Assembly: GCA_034687125.1 (NCBI GenBank)
Contig: JAQGBZ010000655.1
Coordinates: forward strand, 1-22,912
Reading direction: 5' to 3'
DNA: 22,912 bases
Source: Neelides folsomi
Lineage: Eukaryota > Arthropoda > Collembola > Neelipleona > Neelidae
A program made the translations under genes and the position numbers. The notes beneath the pieces are model-generated. The model ran no database searches. It had not been told where the DNA came from and saw only the letters and a program-made list of their open reading frames with translations. Shown here piece by piece: positions 1-11,779 of this stretch (position 1 is its first letter; each line of letters starts with the position of its first letter).

Positions 1-60
1 GGAAAAAGTCGAGTGGGGTAAGATCCGGAGAGCGGGGTGGCCATGTATTTTTCTTAAACT
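1..60 (-). other. Possible partial coding exon at left edge
   Basis: The first 45 bases are much richer in GC than the next 700. On the minus strand an ATG at about 43-45 opens a frame reading MATPLSGSYPTRLF to the window edge, with A at -3 and G at +4. On the plus strand the same bases contain a good donor, GGG then GTAAGAT, near position 17. Either could be the end of a real exon lying outside the window. Too short to decide. Confidence 0.2.
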
Positions 61-2476
61 TATGATTGATTTAAAAAGGACGTTAACTCTTAGACACGTT
101 GTATTTATAATAGCAATGCTCAAAACCACAATAATTGTTATTTAAGATATAATTTTTTATTTTCATACTTAATAAAGATAATATATCTTAAGGTAAACTA
201 AAGTGCAATGAAGTTGTAATACACAGTATTTTATCAATTGCAATAATATTACGTAGAAATATGCATTCTATTGTATCTATTATTTATGAAGTATGTAAAT
301 ATTTAATCCACGTTCTAAAACTGTTAATGTAATCATGTAATTTATCTACGCATTCATTTCTAAGTCTAAAATAATAATAAGAGGTAAACGGTAAATTCTC
401 GTATGACTAATGCCTATATAGGTATTTACATAATTGTATAACTAAACTCGTCTTTTTCTATCTCGCTCACAAATCATAATAATTTCATTATCATTACTCT
501 TAAATGTACTTTTATATAATAAAAATTGAAGATTAAAAATCGAAGAGTATTTTAATTATTGCTTAAACATTATAAAAGCCGCAGAGGAACAAATGTTCAA
601 TACTCAAAATTTCATGAACGAAACTTTGCTCTCAATTTTCGACTCTCTTATTAAACTTGCGGGTTATCCATTGACGATATAGGGATCATTTAAGCGTTCG
701 ATTTTTATTTTAAAGCTCCAACTAGTGAATATTTACTAGTGAATCAATAACATTCCCTAATTCAAATGTCATTGTTGTAATCTCTCTGTGTATTTTAAAT
801 TGAAGGTCTCAAATTCAGCTTCAAGTCATTTTGACTCCGCGCGAGGTGCAACGTGCATCTTTTTGTTTTTAAACAAACGTGTGGGGGCCGTGTGTTCCGG
901 AGAAGCGTCTCAGCCTGTCAATACAAATTTAAGAAACATGATGAGGAGGAGGTCTATTTCATTAGTCAAGTGTTTTGAGAACTAAAATCCATTCCAACAC
1001 CATAGCTCTTTGATATGGCACTTCAATTATGGTGAGTAATAATTAATTTAATTAACAAAATATTTCATCCCAACTCCAGTAAATTTAAATTTAAATTTAA
1101 ATGGATTAAGATGTTAGTAGAAAAGATTAACTCGAAAAAATCAAGAGGTGCGGTTAAAGATGAGACAATTTTGTCAAGTGTGTTTAAAGGTCCTTTCCAA
1201 CAGTCGAGAGTCTAAACGTTAAATAATTTAGATGTAATTTAATTAATGGTAAAAAGTTAAAGATTTTTTCGAGTTGACCTTACAATCCAAATAACAAGTC
1301 TAACAGCAGACATTACTTTTATTTAAATCTAATCTAAAATTCTTTGTAAAATAATTTATTTTTATTGTATTAAAAACAATATCCCTAAATGAAAAAAATC
1401 CATTTTCGAATTAATAGAATTTCTAAAAATTAATTTATTCTAGCAATAAGTGTAATTGTGTAATACATTCAAAGTATCAAAAATCATGTAGAGTAAAAAG
1501 CTTGGAAAATAAAAAAAGTGCGGACAAAAATGACAGTTTCTGACGACGTTATTAAGAAGTTAAAAATGGAATTTTCACACAAATGGACACTAAACACTTA
1601 AGGGGAAAACTGGCCAAATGGTAAAATTAACCTTAGAAGTATTTTTTATAAAAAAATGAGTTTAATGTTCTAAGCGCATTTGGATGTGTTTTTTGCTTAT
1701 ATTTTAAAAAGAGTCAAGTGAGAACTCCAGCAAAGTTTTGTTCATGGCGACTCTGCTTATTCCCACGCTGAATGGGAAAGCACAGCGCGGTCAACGCTGA
1801 TGGATTCCTATATATGAGAAGAAGTATAAATTACAATATATAAATGCAACTCGATTTAAATTGAAACTCAACTAATGTTAAATATAAAATTGTTATATAA
1901 CCTTCACCTTTTGTTAATATTTAAAGTTAGATTCTAATTCTTTACATTAGGCTAATTACCTCATTTGATCTTAAATGTATTTATTTTACTTACACATGAT
2001 TTTCATTAAAATTGATTGACATTGTTAGAAAATGTTAAATGATAATCGACTGTTGAACATTTATTTGTTTTGTACATTTGAAAAATTCGTTATTTACAAA
2101 GAGCTTTAAATTATGACAAAATTGTCTCAACCTTCCTTGTATCACTATTTGCATGGTTGGTAAAGTACAAGGTGTGTCTTTCATTGAATGGGAAAGTTCA
2201 TTAATTTCATTTTTAGATAAAGATAAAATTCAAAATTGCAAAAAGTATTAATTCAAAATATTCGATAGAGCAAAAAAGCCAAGTAGAAAGAAATATGAGA
2301 ATATTTTAAATTGCAAGAGATTAAGCAGAAATTGATAAAAATTGTAAAATTCCAACTTGCGTTTTAGCAAAAAAATAAGTAGATAGGAAAATTGAATTTT
2401 GGCTTTCAAGTTAAATTGCCCAGTCTAAAAGCTTTAATACTTAAAACAATTTACTTTAAATACTTAAATATTTGCA
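61..2476. other. AT-rich stretch without a supported gene
   Basis: Very AT-rich sequence with runs such as four tandem AAATTT-type units near 1081-1101. Two GC-richer patches stand out, 836-960 and 1737-1802. Each has a minus-strand acceptor-like site before it (exon would begin at 914 and about 1783), so either could hold a terminal exon of the neighbouring minus-strand gene. Neither is long enough to support a call. Several AATAAA hexamers occur on the minus strand, which is expected at this composition. Confidence 0.4.
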
Positions 2477-2482
2477 TTTATT
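2477..2482 (-). terminator. Candidate polyadenylation signal of the Gln-rich gene
   Basis: The minus strand reads AATAAA here, about 130 bases past the stop codon at 2613-2615. This fits a 3' end for the gene if its last exon is not spliced onward. AATAAA is common by chance in sequence this rich in A and T, so the call rests on position. Confidence 0.3.
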
Positions 2483-2612
2483 TTTCAAGTTGAAAAAATT
2501 AAAAAGTCAAATAATTACAAAAAGATATTCGTAAAATTTATAAGTAATAAAAGTAATCTTTTATATATTTTTGCAAAAGGGAGTTGTTGCTTAAATTTTT
2601 AAATATTTTGAT

Positions 2613-5600
2613 TTAAAACTTACAATCAGCGCCTTCGTCCCCATCATCGCTTGAAGTCATCGCTTGAAGAATTTTGAAGGAGCGACTTGGAATATTCCCG
2701 CCCATGTATTTTCTTGGTTCTTGGACCTTTTGTTGGGAGGGAGGGACTTTTGGCCCTTGAGCACCTTGAGAAACGTCATTCCCACTACTTTCACCTCCAG
2801 CTCCCATCCGAATCTGAATATTATGCACAACCGGCCCAGGTGTACCGCTTGAACCTAATATTTAATTAATCCTTACTTCAATAACTTTTACAATTGAACA
2901 AACAATAAAAGCCGTCATGATAAAAATTATATTATTTAATTGTTAAAATTAGTCATGAAATACATAGTATTGAACAATTCTTTCGTTATAACTTTTAAAG
3001 CTTTATATGGTATATTATGCTAATATTAAAAGAGTCTTGCTAAAAATGTAAGTATCATGCATTTAAGGGATTTAACTATCTATTGTTAGAATCCAAGATT
3101 TTAAAATTAATTCAAATTACATTGTGTGTCAAGCATTGGGTTATCTTGAGTTCCCTCAACCGGTGGCAAGTTACTCTGAAGGATTCTAAATGCTTTAGAT
3201 GGTATGTGAGCTCCTCGGAATCGTGGTTCAGCTGTGTTGTGAACCGATTTTCCCTCATCAACTACAATTGGATAATTAACAATGATCAAATGTTTATCTG
3301 CGTCTATTTATACACAAAAGACCCATCACCTCTGGCTCACTCATTTTAATGCGTAAGGTTGAGAAAGCTGATTATAGTTCTAGTGGTAGAATGTGTACAT
3401 GGCGTAGCAGCCGCAGACTTTTAGCCTTTGCTATTAAACAGAGAATTCAATTCTACACAGACCTTGGGCCTTGAACATGTCCATAAGCTGCCGGTCTCCC
3501 TCAGTCAACTCCAATTTTCGGTCCGTGGGCAGATCTGAAAATGGAAAAAGACCTTTGGCTTAACTTCAAATCTTATTTAAATCTCTGACTCATCAGATGG
3601 TGGAAAACTCGGCTTACCATCACCCGGCTTTTGAATCACCCGATTGGATTTGCATTGCATTGGATCCTCCTGCCCACCGTCAGACATTCTGCACCAACAC
3701 CCAACATTTATCATTTTTATCTCTCACAAGATCTCAATTTATATGGGGGTTAGCGAAACATCTGCATAGTTTTTATTGTTAGAAATTAACAGATTTAACT
3801 CTTCCTTTTGGAATTCAAATAACTGTACTTTTCAACGCAGCTCCGAATTTGCTCAACTCCTTGAGTTCCTCCAAATTTCTGAGAAGGACGAGATTGGAAA
3901 ATCAGCTGTGGACCTGTCGGCCGTTTTACGCCACTCCCTTCAATCTAATTTTATTTAATAATAAAGTAAATTAAAGATAATTTATTAGATCTGTCCTTTG
4001 CCCGATTTCTTTTAAATCGCATTAAAGCAGTGTGCAATTACTTGGATAGGAATTGTTCTTGATCCATCATTTCCAGCATTTGGATTCGGTTGAGGCACTT
4101 GTGAACTTTTGATTTGAATTGGTATAACTCGTTGAGATTGCTGTTGTTGCTGCTGTTGCTGCTGAAGCTGCTGTTGCTGAAACTGTTGCTGTTGCCTTTG
4201 TTGTTGAAGTTGTTGTTGTTGAGCTTGCAATTGTTCCTGCATTTGCTGAAGTTGCTTTTGCTGTTGTTGGATATTAAAAGGCTGTTCAGGTTCACCAGGC
4301 ATTGAAATGGGAATTGTTCTTCCCATTGTTCCCCACGGTGTGGCCACTTGCGTAACAAACGGTGGAGATTGTGGAGTTGGTCGATTGTTGGAGTTCAACC
4401 AAGGCACAGGAGCTTTGTTCAACTGCGGAGTCATCGGAGTCGTCGGCGTTTTAGCTTTCCCTTCATCTTTTCCATTGGAAGTCTGGGAAGTGTTTGGTGG
4501 GCTTGATCTCATTGCGGCCATTTGACTCGCCATTGGTGTCGTGTTACCCCCAGGGGCTTTTGTTGGTGAAGCACTTCGGCGCCTTTCGCAAAACACGCTT
4601 GGCCTTTCTTCAATCGGCGGGACGCAAAATGAGCCAGGAACTTTTTTCACTGTTGTGATTTTCACTGGAGAAACTCTGCCTGGTAGTGGTTGGTATTGTT
4701 GTTGTTGCTTTTGTTGCTGCTGCTGTTGTTGCTGCCTTTGTTGTTGAAATTGTTGTTGTTGCAGTTGTTGTTGAAGTTGCTGTTGCTGCAATTGCTGCTG
4801 TAACTGTTGTTGTTGCTGTTGTTGTTGCAACTGTTGCTGCATCTGTTGTTGCTGTTGCAATTGTTGCTGAAGTTGTTGTTGGTATTGTTGCTGTTGTTGA
4901 GGCTTTTGCTCATTGGCTTCCAAAGCGTGTGAAGCCAAATGGTGCATTTGCGGACTTATTGGACTCATTTGAGGTCCCGATGGCTCAACAATAAACGTCG
5001 ACGTGTTGATCGGGACGTTGCGAATCGGAGGAGAGAAAGAAAGGTGTTGGGCAGGAGGCGGCGGTGGGATTGAAGTTCGCTCAGGCGGGGGTGGAGCAGG
5101 TGAGTTGTTGAAGAAGGACGGGGCGGGCGGCGGAGGGGCAAAGTCGCTCGGCTTGGCCTGATTCCGCATGGTGTGCCCTTGAGGGGGAAATCCGCCTTGA
5201 GGAAGCACAGGGACAGACATTTGAGGTTGCATGGCTGCCACGACTGCAGGTGGCAAAACGGCCGGAGGTTGAGAATTGGGCGAAAGCGAGGGATTATTTT
5301 GGACCCCTTCGGCCGCTGCATTCATTGCAATTCGCTTGGCCATCCTCGGGCTCCGAATCTCGGACAAGTCAATTCCGCCAGGTGTGTATGTAAATGGCTT
5401 CTTGTCTTTCATCATCGCACCGGCTATGGCACTCGGGGGACCTTGATTTACTCGTGGACCAATCTACAACCACAGCATTTTGTTAATTACAAAATTATGT
5501 ATATGTTTTTTAAATGTTCTATTCTTTATCACGGCTCACCTCGCTATTGAGTCTCACTGAAGGAATCGTCCCAGCAGATAGCGGCGGAGGTGGAGGAGGC

Positions 5601-7754
5601 GGAGGCATCCCTATTTGAGTTTAATTACGCATTACAACTTATTAACAGTCGTAAATTAGGAAGATTACATTAAATGAGTTTTAAAAGGACCTGAAGGTGG
5701 GCCAGGTGGAGTTTGTGCAATTTGAGGCGAAGATGCAGGCGGAGTTGAAGGAGTTATTGTAGGGGTTGTGGCAGGGCTGGAATTTGACCCTCCTTGACTC
5801 GCTTGTCGTCTGAAATAATAATCATTTACTTTTTAATTCTTCAATGAGATCCCAAAACTGACATCTTAACCCATTGGTGATTTAAATAATTGAGATTCAC
5901 ACCTTAACATTTAAATAAACTCAAATGAACAAGTAGCTTATATGGTATACTAACATTAAGGTGAATTTTAATAAGTAGTATTTTATTGTTATTTATTACA
6001 CTATGTATACAACAACCAAGATGTCACTTTCCATATAAGGTTTTATGCACTTTGTTCATTTTATTGCCCTCGGATAGTTTTCCAAGCTGCAATGGTCAAA
6101 TAACTGTGTACATTGCCAAGCTGCCAACCCCAATTAATATAACAAAGAATTAAATGTATCTATTTATTTTAAAATAAATAGGAGAATTTCTGAATTGCAA
6201 TCAATTTAAAGTTTCATGGTATACCTGTATGTATTTCAATATTTGTCGAAATATTTTATAAGCAAACCCAATAAGAGTGATTATTTACATATTGTAACCA
6301 ATTTATATATACCATAATCATATGCAAGTAGTTCATTCTTCGCATCAATTATAACTAATTTTCACATAAATTATTGAAGAATGAGTTAGTTACGATGTGC
6401 TACCCATTTATAAAATGTACACACATATCTAAGTATATGTATATGGAACGATAACTATTTTTCATTGTTATTATTAGTATGAATTATGATATGAGTAACT
6501 CATCATAATGCATTGTAATGTTCATTTATGGTTATCATTATTGTTAATGAATAAATACAAAAGATCATACTAACATAAATATTAAAAGATCCTATATGAC
6601 AAATAGATCTACCATATATGTTTTGGATGTCTAATACAACTTCTATCATTTAAAGATATAACATAACAATCCCATAGATAAAAATGCATGACTTCAATTG
6701 TAAGCAATAGTTTATTGTGAATTGGATATGTGATTGTGAAGAGCATAGGCATTGATAATTGTAAAGGTATCGAATCAATCATGATTTGCAATGACTCTCA
6801 TCTTGTAAAAATAACCTTGTAACAATTTCCGATCTCTGTCTGCAGGCCATTAAAAAATTGGTTTTCTCCACTTCCTCATCCTTCCACTTCCTCAGACTCA
6901 ACAAGGCAAAGGCTTCGTCTCGAACTCCACAAACTCTCTTTGAGGCGGTTTAGATTAGAAGATGTTTAAGAAACCACCAAGAATCCGTCTACATACTATT
7001 TACCGGGAGAGAAAGAAAAACAACAGGGAGTTCAATTCACCTCAAGTTGAACCAACCCTGCCTGGTTCCTAATTCCTATGTAAGATGTGTGTGGAAATGC
7101 ATGTGGGAGCGGAGAGACCGTTGCCTTCGGCTTCCAAAATAAAATCCCCGTGGGTTTTGGTCGGATCGCGACCTTTTAATTTCCTCCTTTCCCTCTCTGC
7201 CAGATTTTTTTGAGGACGGAGACTTCCGACGTCTACGAAACTACGAAATGTAAATGCGAGTTCAACTCCACTCATCGCAAATTTTCAACCTGCTCTGTCT
7301 CAAGCTCATTTTCATACACATTACTCAAAGTCTGTTGGCTCAAACTCTTCAATTTCATGATGCGAAAATCCACGGTTAGCCCAACTTCCCCTACATTGAG
7401 GATTTGAAGAATAATCCACAATGGATTACATAACGAGAAGAATGCAAAGTAGAAAAACTTATTAACAACTCCCGTTCTTATTGAATTCTTCCACTGAATA
7501 AAAATGTCATTATGGGAATTTACATAACTTGAACTTACAATGCAAGTGATTCGATGATCGGAGTCACTCCGTAGTCAAATTTGACGTGTGATGGGTTCAC
7601 TTTACTAATGAAATCGTTGGACTCGCCGTTTCTGTTCGAGAGCATGTCTCTGTACATGGCGTAGACGAGTTTCCCCGTTGTGGGGTCAACGGGGTCAATA
7701 GCGGCGGTGTCTCGGACTGGACTCATATTGGAGGCTCCGAAAATAAAACTCAAC
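2613..7754 (-). CDS. Gln/Pro-rich protein with IPSxxFxILQ motifs, nine exons
   Basis: Exons in transcript order: 7539-7754, 5691-5809, 5540-5610, 4042-5463, 3829-3944, 3618-3688, 3463-3534, 3121-3261, 2613-2854. All have AG acceptors and GT donors, and phase is kept at all eight junctions. Without an upstream exon the first usable ATG is at 7726 (MSPVRDTAAID). In order the product has: an N-terminal segment with YAMYRDMLSN; a Ser/Thr/Pro stretch; eight prolines; KPFTYTPGGIDLSEIRSPRM; a 474-codon exon with two poly-Gln tracts; then HIPSKAFRILQ and NIPSRSFKILQ. No PDZ or LIM domain is visible. I do not recognise the family. The repeated motif recalls the SxSFxxLQ segment before the LIM domain of PDLIM/Enigma proteins, so a cytoskeletal or Z-disc role is a guess. 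Uncertain points are weak donors at 3120 (alternative 3174) and 3828, and the 3' end, where a gtaagt donor at 2623 lies just before the stop. Confidence 0.8.
4134..4270 (-). repeat. Poly-Gln tract (C-terminal), mixed CAA/CAG
   Basis: On the minus strand this part of the large exon is an irregular run of CAA and CAG codons broken by Leu, Phe, Arg, Met and Lys. It encodes the second glutamine-rich block of the minus-strand gene. The codon mixture argues against recent pure-triplet expansion. Several leucine-rich or asparagine-rich open frames across it are frame shadows. Confidence 0.85.
4690..4898 (-). repeat. Poly-Gln tract (central), mixed CAA/CAG
   Basis: The longer of the two glutamine blocks, roughly 70 codons, almost entirely Gln with periodic Leu, Met, Phe, Arg and Tyr. 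The regular QQQLQQQL spacing could form an extended helix or coiled coil; that is inference. CAA and CAG alternate irregularly. Confidence 0.85.
5811..7538 (-). other. Intron 1.7 kb of the Gln-rich gene
   Basis: Bounded by a strong donor (gtaagt, 7538 downward) and a good acceptor (ttatttcag, ending at 5810). The split codon TT|A closes in frame, which ties the YAMYRDML exon to the Ser/Thr/Pro exon. Most of it is AT-rich. A GC-richer block at about 6840-7390 has no frame I can support as an exon and might be regulatory. Confidence 0.6.
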
Positions 7755-8717
7755 CTGCTGGCAATTCACCCTCTTCAGACGACCGTAAATCTTGTCAGTT
7801 CCGAGTCATCAAGACAAACTGCGTGGGCTGAATGACTTTTTATATTATGTGTGTAAGGTAATATAAAAAACTTCTTCCGACTCTCACTAAATGAATTAAA
7901 TGTCAAGATCACATCTGCTTCCACTGATAAGCCCTGCAAACTCCACAAACTGTAATTTTTAATTTATGTATTTTTCTTGGAATATTTATATAACTTTCCT
8001 ATTATGTTCAATTATGTAATTACTTATATCTCAATTGTGATTTCAATTTATTTATAAACTTCATTTAATTTAAATCAATTTTTTCAATAGAAATAAAAAT
8101 CATACAGGATCTCACAACTCTAATATTAAAGTAAGAGTAAAATTATAATGGTAAAATCAAATGGATAATTTAGAAAAATAATTAATTAATATATTATTAA
8201 TCAAAAATCTAGTAATAACATTTTTTTATTACAAGTTGAGAGAGATATTTGATAGTTGGTTTGTTTAGAGGGAATAATTCACACTGCGGAATTGTTTCTT
8301 AAGCCTCACCGTTTCGTGAAGGAGATGAGGAGATAGAAATTTTAAAGGTGAAGGCGACTCGACATTCCCTCAAGACCAAATTCGGACACGTTTTCCTCAC
8401 TATTCGCTCCTTTTTCGATCAAGGCGTCCTAACTCCTAACCTATCTCCTGTACTACTTGCTATTGCTTATTTCATTCTTCTCTCAGAAGACTCAGAACAT
8501 ACAAACGATATATTATACTTACTGGCAATTCGCAATATGTCTGTACAATGTCTTCCCAAAGGTACTCGATAAAGTAAAGGCTCAAGAGAAATTGACGAGA
8601 TCTTAAATCTCTCCCAACAAATCCTATCTTGTAATACATACCCAAACGTGTCTTTCACTCACAAGGAACGTCTTTAAATGCATTTGATATCAAATGGGAA
8701 GATTAGAGGATTTGATT

Positions 8718-8741
8718 CTCACGTTGGATGTCCAATGTGAG
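8718..8741. repeat. Short hairpin, 10-bp stem
   Basis: CTCACGTTGG and CCAATGTGAG face each other around a 4-base loop; nine Watson-Crick pairs and one G-T wobble. It sits between GGAAGAT (about 8698) and ATCTTCC (about 8758), which can pair as an outer 7-bp stem. The outline recalls a tRNA but no D or T arm can be drawn. Function unknown. Confidence 0.5.
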
Positions 8742-9545
8742 GTATGTTGAGGTTCGGATCTTCCTATGTTGTGTAATAAAAAGAAATGAATCTCAACCAA
8801 CACCCCCTGAACTCCCTTAATAGGCCAAGAGGAAAATAAATAATAAGCATGTAAATGGAACGGAGCCTTTTATGTTGCTCTCTACAATTACACGCTGTAC
8901 TTGCACATTCCTTCGTCCTCCCTTGTATTATCTCTCATTAAAATGGTTAATCAAACGAAATGACGGCTTATCTGCTGGGAAGTCTGGCGTGTGAAATCCT
9001 TATAAATTTATTTGGGCATGTGTATAAAAAATAGTTTTAAGGTTAATTGAGATAAGGTTTCAGGATTTTTTTCAAATGGGCCAAAGAATCAGCAAAACTC
9101 CCAAATGAAGATTCACTTTTTTATAAATAATTTAATCAATTTAAAATATGGGCAGGTAATTTTTAAGTCACAATTAAAATAACAAGTAATTAACCTACAC
9201 AAGTTTATTTATTTTATTATTTACCTCTTTAAAAACCTTTACCTAAAAAATTAACTTTAAAAGTAAGAGTAAGGAAATTTTTTGAAAAGTATCAAACGTG
9301 ATAAAAGTTGAAACGTCTCTCTGAGGATGTTTAGCTCAACTGAATGAGGAGGTGATTGGCATATGAATCCGTATTTATAGCGTGAGTTTTCTAAAGCCAT
9401 TTCAAAGACGTCACCTTCCTATTTGAAAAAAAGAGATGAGGAAGAGAATCGCATTTAAAAATAAAACTTAATGGTTTTGAGGGGAATAAATTTCCGGCTT
9501 TAATTCGAATTTGAAGGAGATCTTTCGGGGGGAAAGTATTAGGAG

Positions 9546-9605
9546 TCAGAGTGAAGAGATCATTTAAGTGGAGCGTAAATTTAAATCACCTTCATTTCAC
9601 TCTGA
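9546..9605. repeat. 60-base stem-loop
   Basis: TCAGAGTGAA (9546-9555) pairs perfectly with TTCACTCTGA (9596-9605). Inside, ATTTAA (9562-9567) pairs with TTAAAT (9581-9586), leaving an asymmetric internal loop and a 13-base terminal loop. Size is in the microRNA-precursor range, but the pairing is less continuous than in a typical precursor. Confidence 0.4.
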
Positions 9606-11691
9606 GATTCAATTCGTTCTCGTTCGCCCTCGACCTCTTAAAATGACATATGAGAGAAACATTCGCATTTTATTGGAACGATTGGCCCAACACAAAAAAT
9701 TCTCAATGTTGAAATGTGGGACTTTTGTAGCCAAATTTTAGGATTATCGGCTATAATCATATAAGTAATTGTAACAATTCTCCTATATCAGATTATTAGC
9801 GATAAACAAATAAGCTAAACGTTAATATCAAGATTCTATATCTTATGCGTAAAGACACAGAATTTCGTATTATAAACACAGATGTAAGGATAAAGTAAAA
9901 AATATGTTATACATATACTGATATGTATGAACCCATAGTTATACCTAAATGAATTAAATAGCGTAATATATTAAAATACATACATAGGACAAGTATGTAG
10001 AATAAGAACAGAGCTGTTAACAAATATGAATCTTAAGGTTGGTTTAAAAGACATTGAACATGAACAAAATGGTGTGTAAGTCAAAGGAAATAGATGAATA
10101 ATTCGATCGTCCTTCACCGTCTCATTCTCAATCTCCACTATGGTGAATAGGAAATGGCGAATTTATTTTTAAAGAGACAAAGGACATGGAGATATTTTTA
10201 ACTCCCGTTCCTCAACTTTCCCTTTAAAACGAGGTTCGATGCGAAGAAGAAAAAACACAAGTGCTTAAAACCAAATGATCTTCTTTTCAAATGGACCTCC
10301 AATGAAATTCTTAACCAGACTTAACCTACTTTTCAACCTCCAACTTTCTTCGACCAATGTCTCCATTCTCCGTGTTATCCCTCCGGGTGAGACGTTAGCC
10401 AATGCCATTAAACACATTCTATTCTTCACTTAAAAGACAGCTAAATAAGTTGAACTATGTAATTAGTGTTGCACTACTTCACTGATCGTCAGTTTATGCT
10501 TCAAATCCATTCCTCTGCTTTCTACTTATGCCAATCCCCAATTTACTGACAAAGTGTTGAGACTACGATGACAATTTTCACTTCACCTTTCTTTGCTCCT
10601 TTCCCATTATGCATTAGAAAGTTAATTTGGTAATTATCAAAGAATTTTAATGAATATTTACTCTTCAATTTCTTCCTCTCTTCTTTGAGTTAATGGATTT
10701 TTCACACTACTCATTTCTTATGACCCTCTGCATACCAAAATTGATTAAATAATCACACCCAAGTCAACTATTAGCCTACTTTTGACGATTACTATTTATT
10801 TATTGTTACGCAATCACTAATTACATTGTAAATTGGCATTTGGTATAGGTTAATTTGCAATTAAAACACATTGAAATAATTTCAATTAATTTTAAATGGA
10901 AAGAGTGACAAGTTTAACATACTATCATACTACAGATACATACAGTACATGTGTTAGAGTATGTGTTATCAGTAGATGTGTATTTTCCGGTAATTATAAT
11001 TTCACGCAAAGATGTGAAAGAGATCACAACACATTCAACATCGCGAACTGTCAATTAAGAGATGAACCTTTTATGTGTGTACGAGCACTATCGTAATCTT
11101 TATTATAACAGTATACTAAACAATCATTTGGTATGTAAATACTCAGATACATACCGTTGTTTTGTACTTTGTACACTTAACCCAATTACTAAAAATGAAA
11201 AGCTTACATAATTATTACCTAAAAGTATAACAATTAAGTCAAGCTAAATTTAAATGTCTATGTTGTGTAAATATCGTTGTATGTTCACGTAAGATGTTTA
11301 GACTTCAACACATGGATTTTCCCTACGTTGTCTCTTTAACCTAAAATTAAAATAAATGGGCGAAAAATATCCTACCATTAACATTTTCTTTGAAAAAATA
11401 TTATTTATGCAAAGATTTCTATTTCCACGAACCTTCACCTGCCAAAAGGGTTTCATGCACTTCTGTTGAGAACCCGAGGAGAACAATGGAAATGTCAGTC
11501 TGCGAATTCATCGAACATAATATGAATATGGATCATATGGGATTGTTTTGAACTGCGAAGTTGAAAAAAGCCGTCTGACGAGTCTCATAATTCATTTTTG
11601 AAAGTAGACGACTTCAACCTTTTGAACATTTCAATACCTCATCGAGTTCTTCAGCTACTTAAACTTAAAAGTACGTCCAATATTTTCTTGT

Positions 11692-11779
11692 ACTTTGCTT
11701 ATACAAAGTTGGTCTGAACGTCTGAGACGGAACTTAAAACATGTTCCGTTACGCCATCAAACTTAGAAGCAGTTTGATG
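11692..11779. repeat. Cluster of three adjacent perfect hairpins
   Basis: Three perfect stem-loops lie within 88 bases: ACTTTG/CAAAGT (11692-11709, 6 bp), ACGGAAC/GTTCCGT (11727-11749, 7 bp) and CATCAAACT/AGTTTGATG (11755-11779, 9 bp). A fourth weak pairing, GTCT/AGAC, spans 11712-11728. Just upstream, GTTGAA and TTCAAC near 11560-11630 can also pair. No open reading frame runs through the cluster. Confidence 0.5.

Noticed and set aside
4114..4994. Leu-, Cys-, Val- and Asn-rich open frames over the poly-Gln exon
   Set aside because: Off-frame readings of CAA/CAG repeats on either strand.
5173..5550. 125-codon plus-strand frame
   Set aside because: Antisense to the Gln-rich gene and crosses a supported intron; no recognisable product.
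6609..6791. 60-codon minus-strand frame in the 1.7-kb intron
   Set aside because: AT-rich, no conserved motif, and not needed for phase continuity between the flanking exons.
8348..8658. Overlapping 74- and 63-codon frames on opposite strands
   Set aside because: No similarity, no ATG for the plus frame (GTG start), no matching splice sites.
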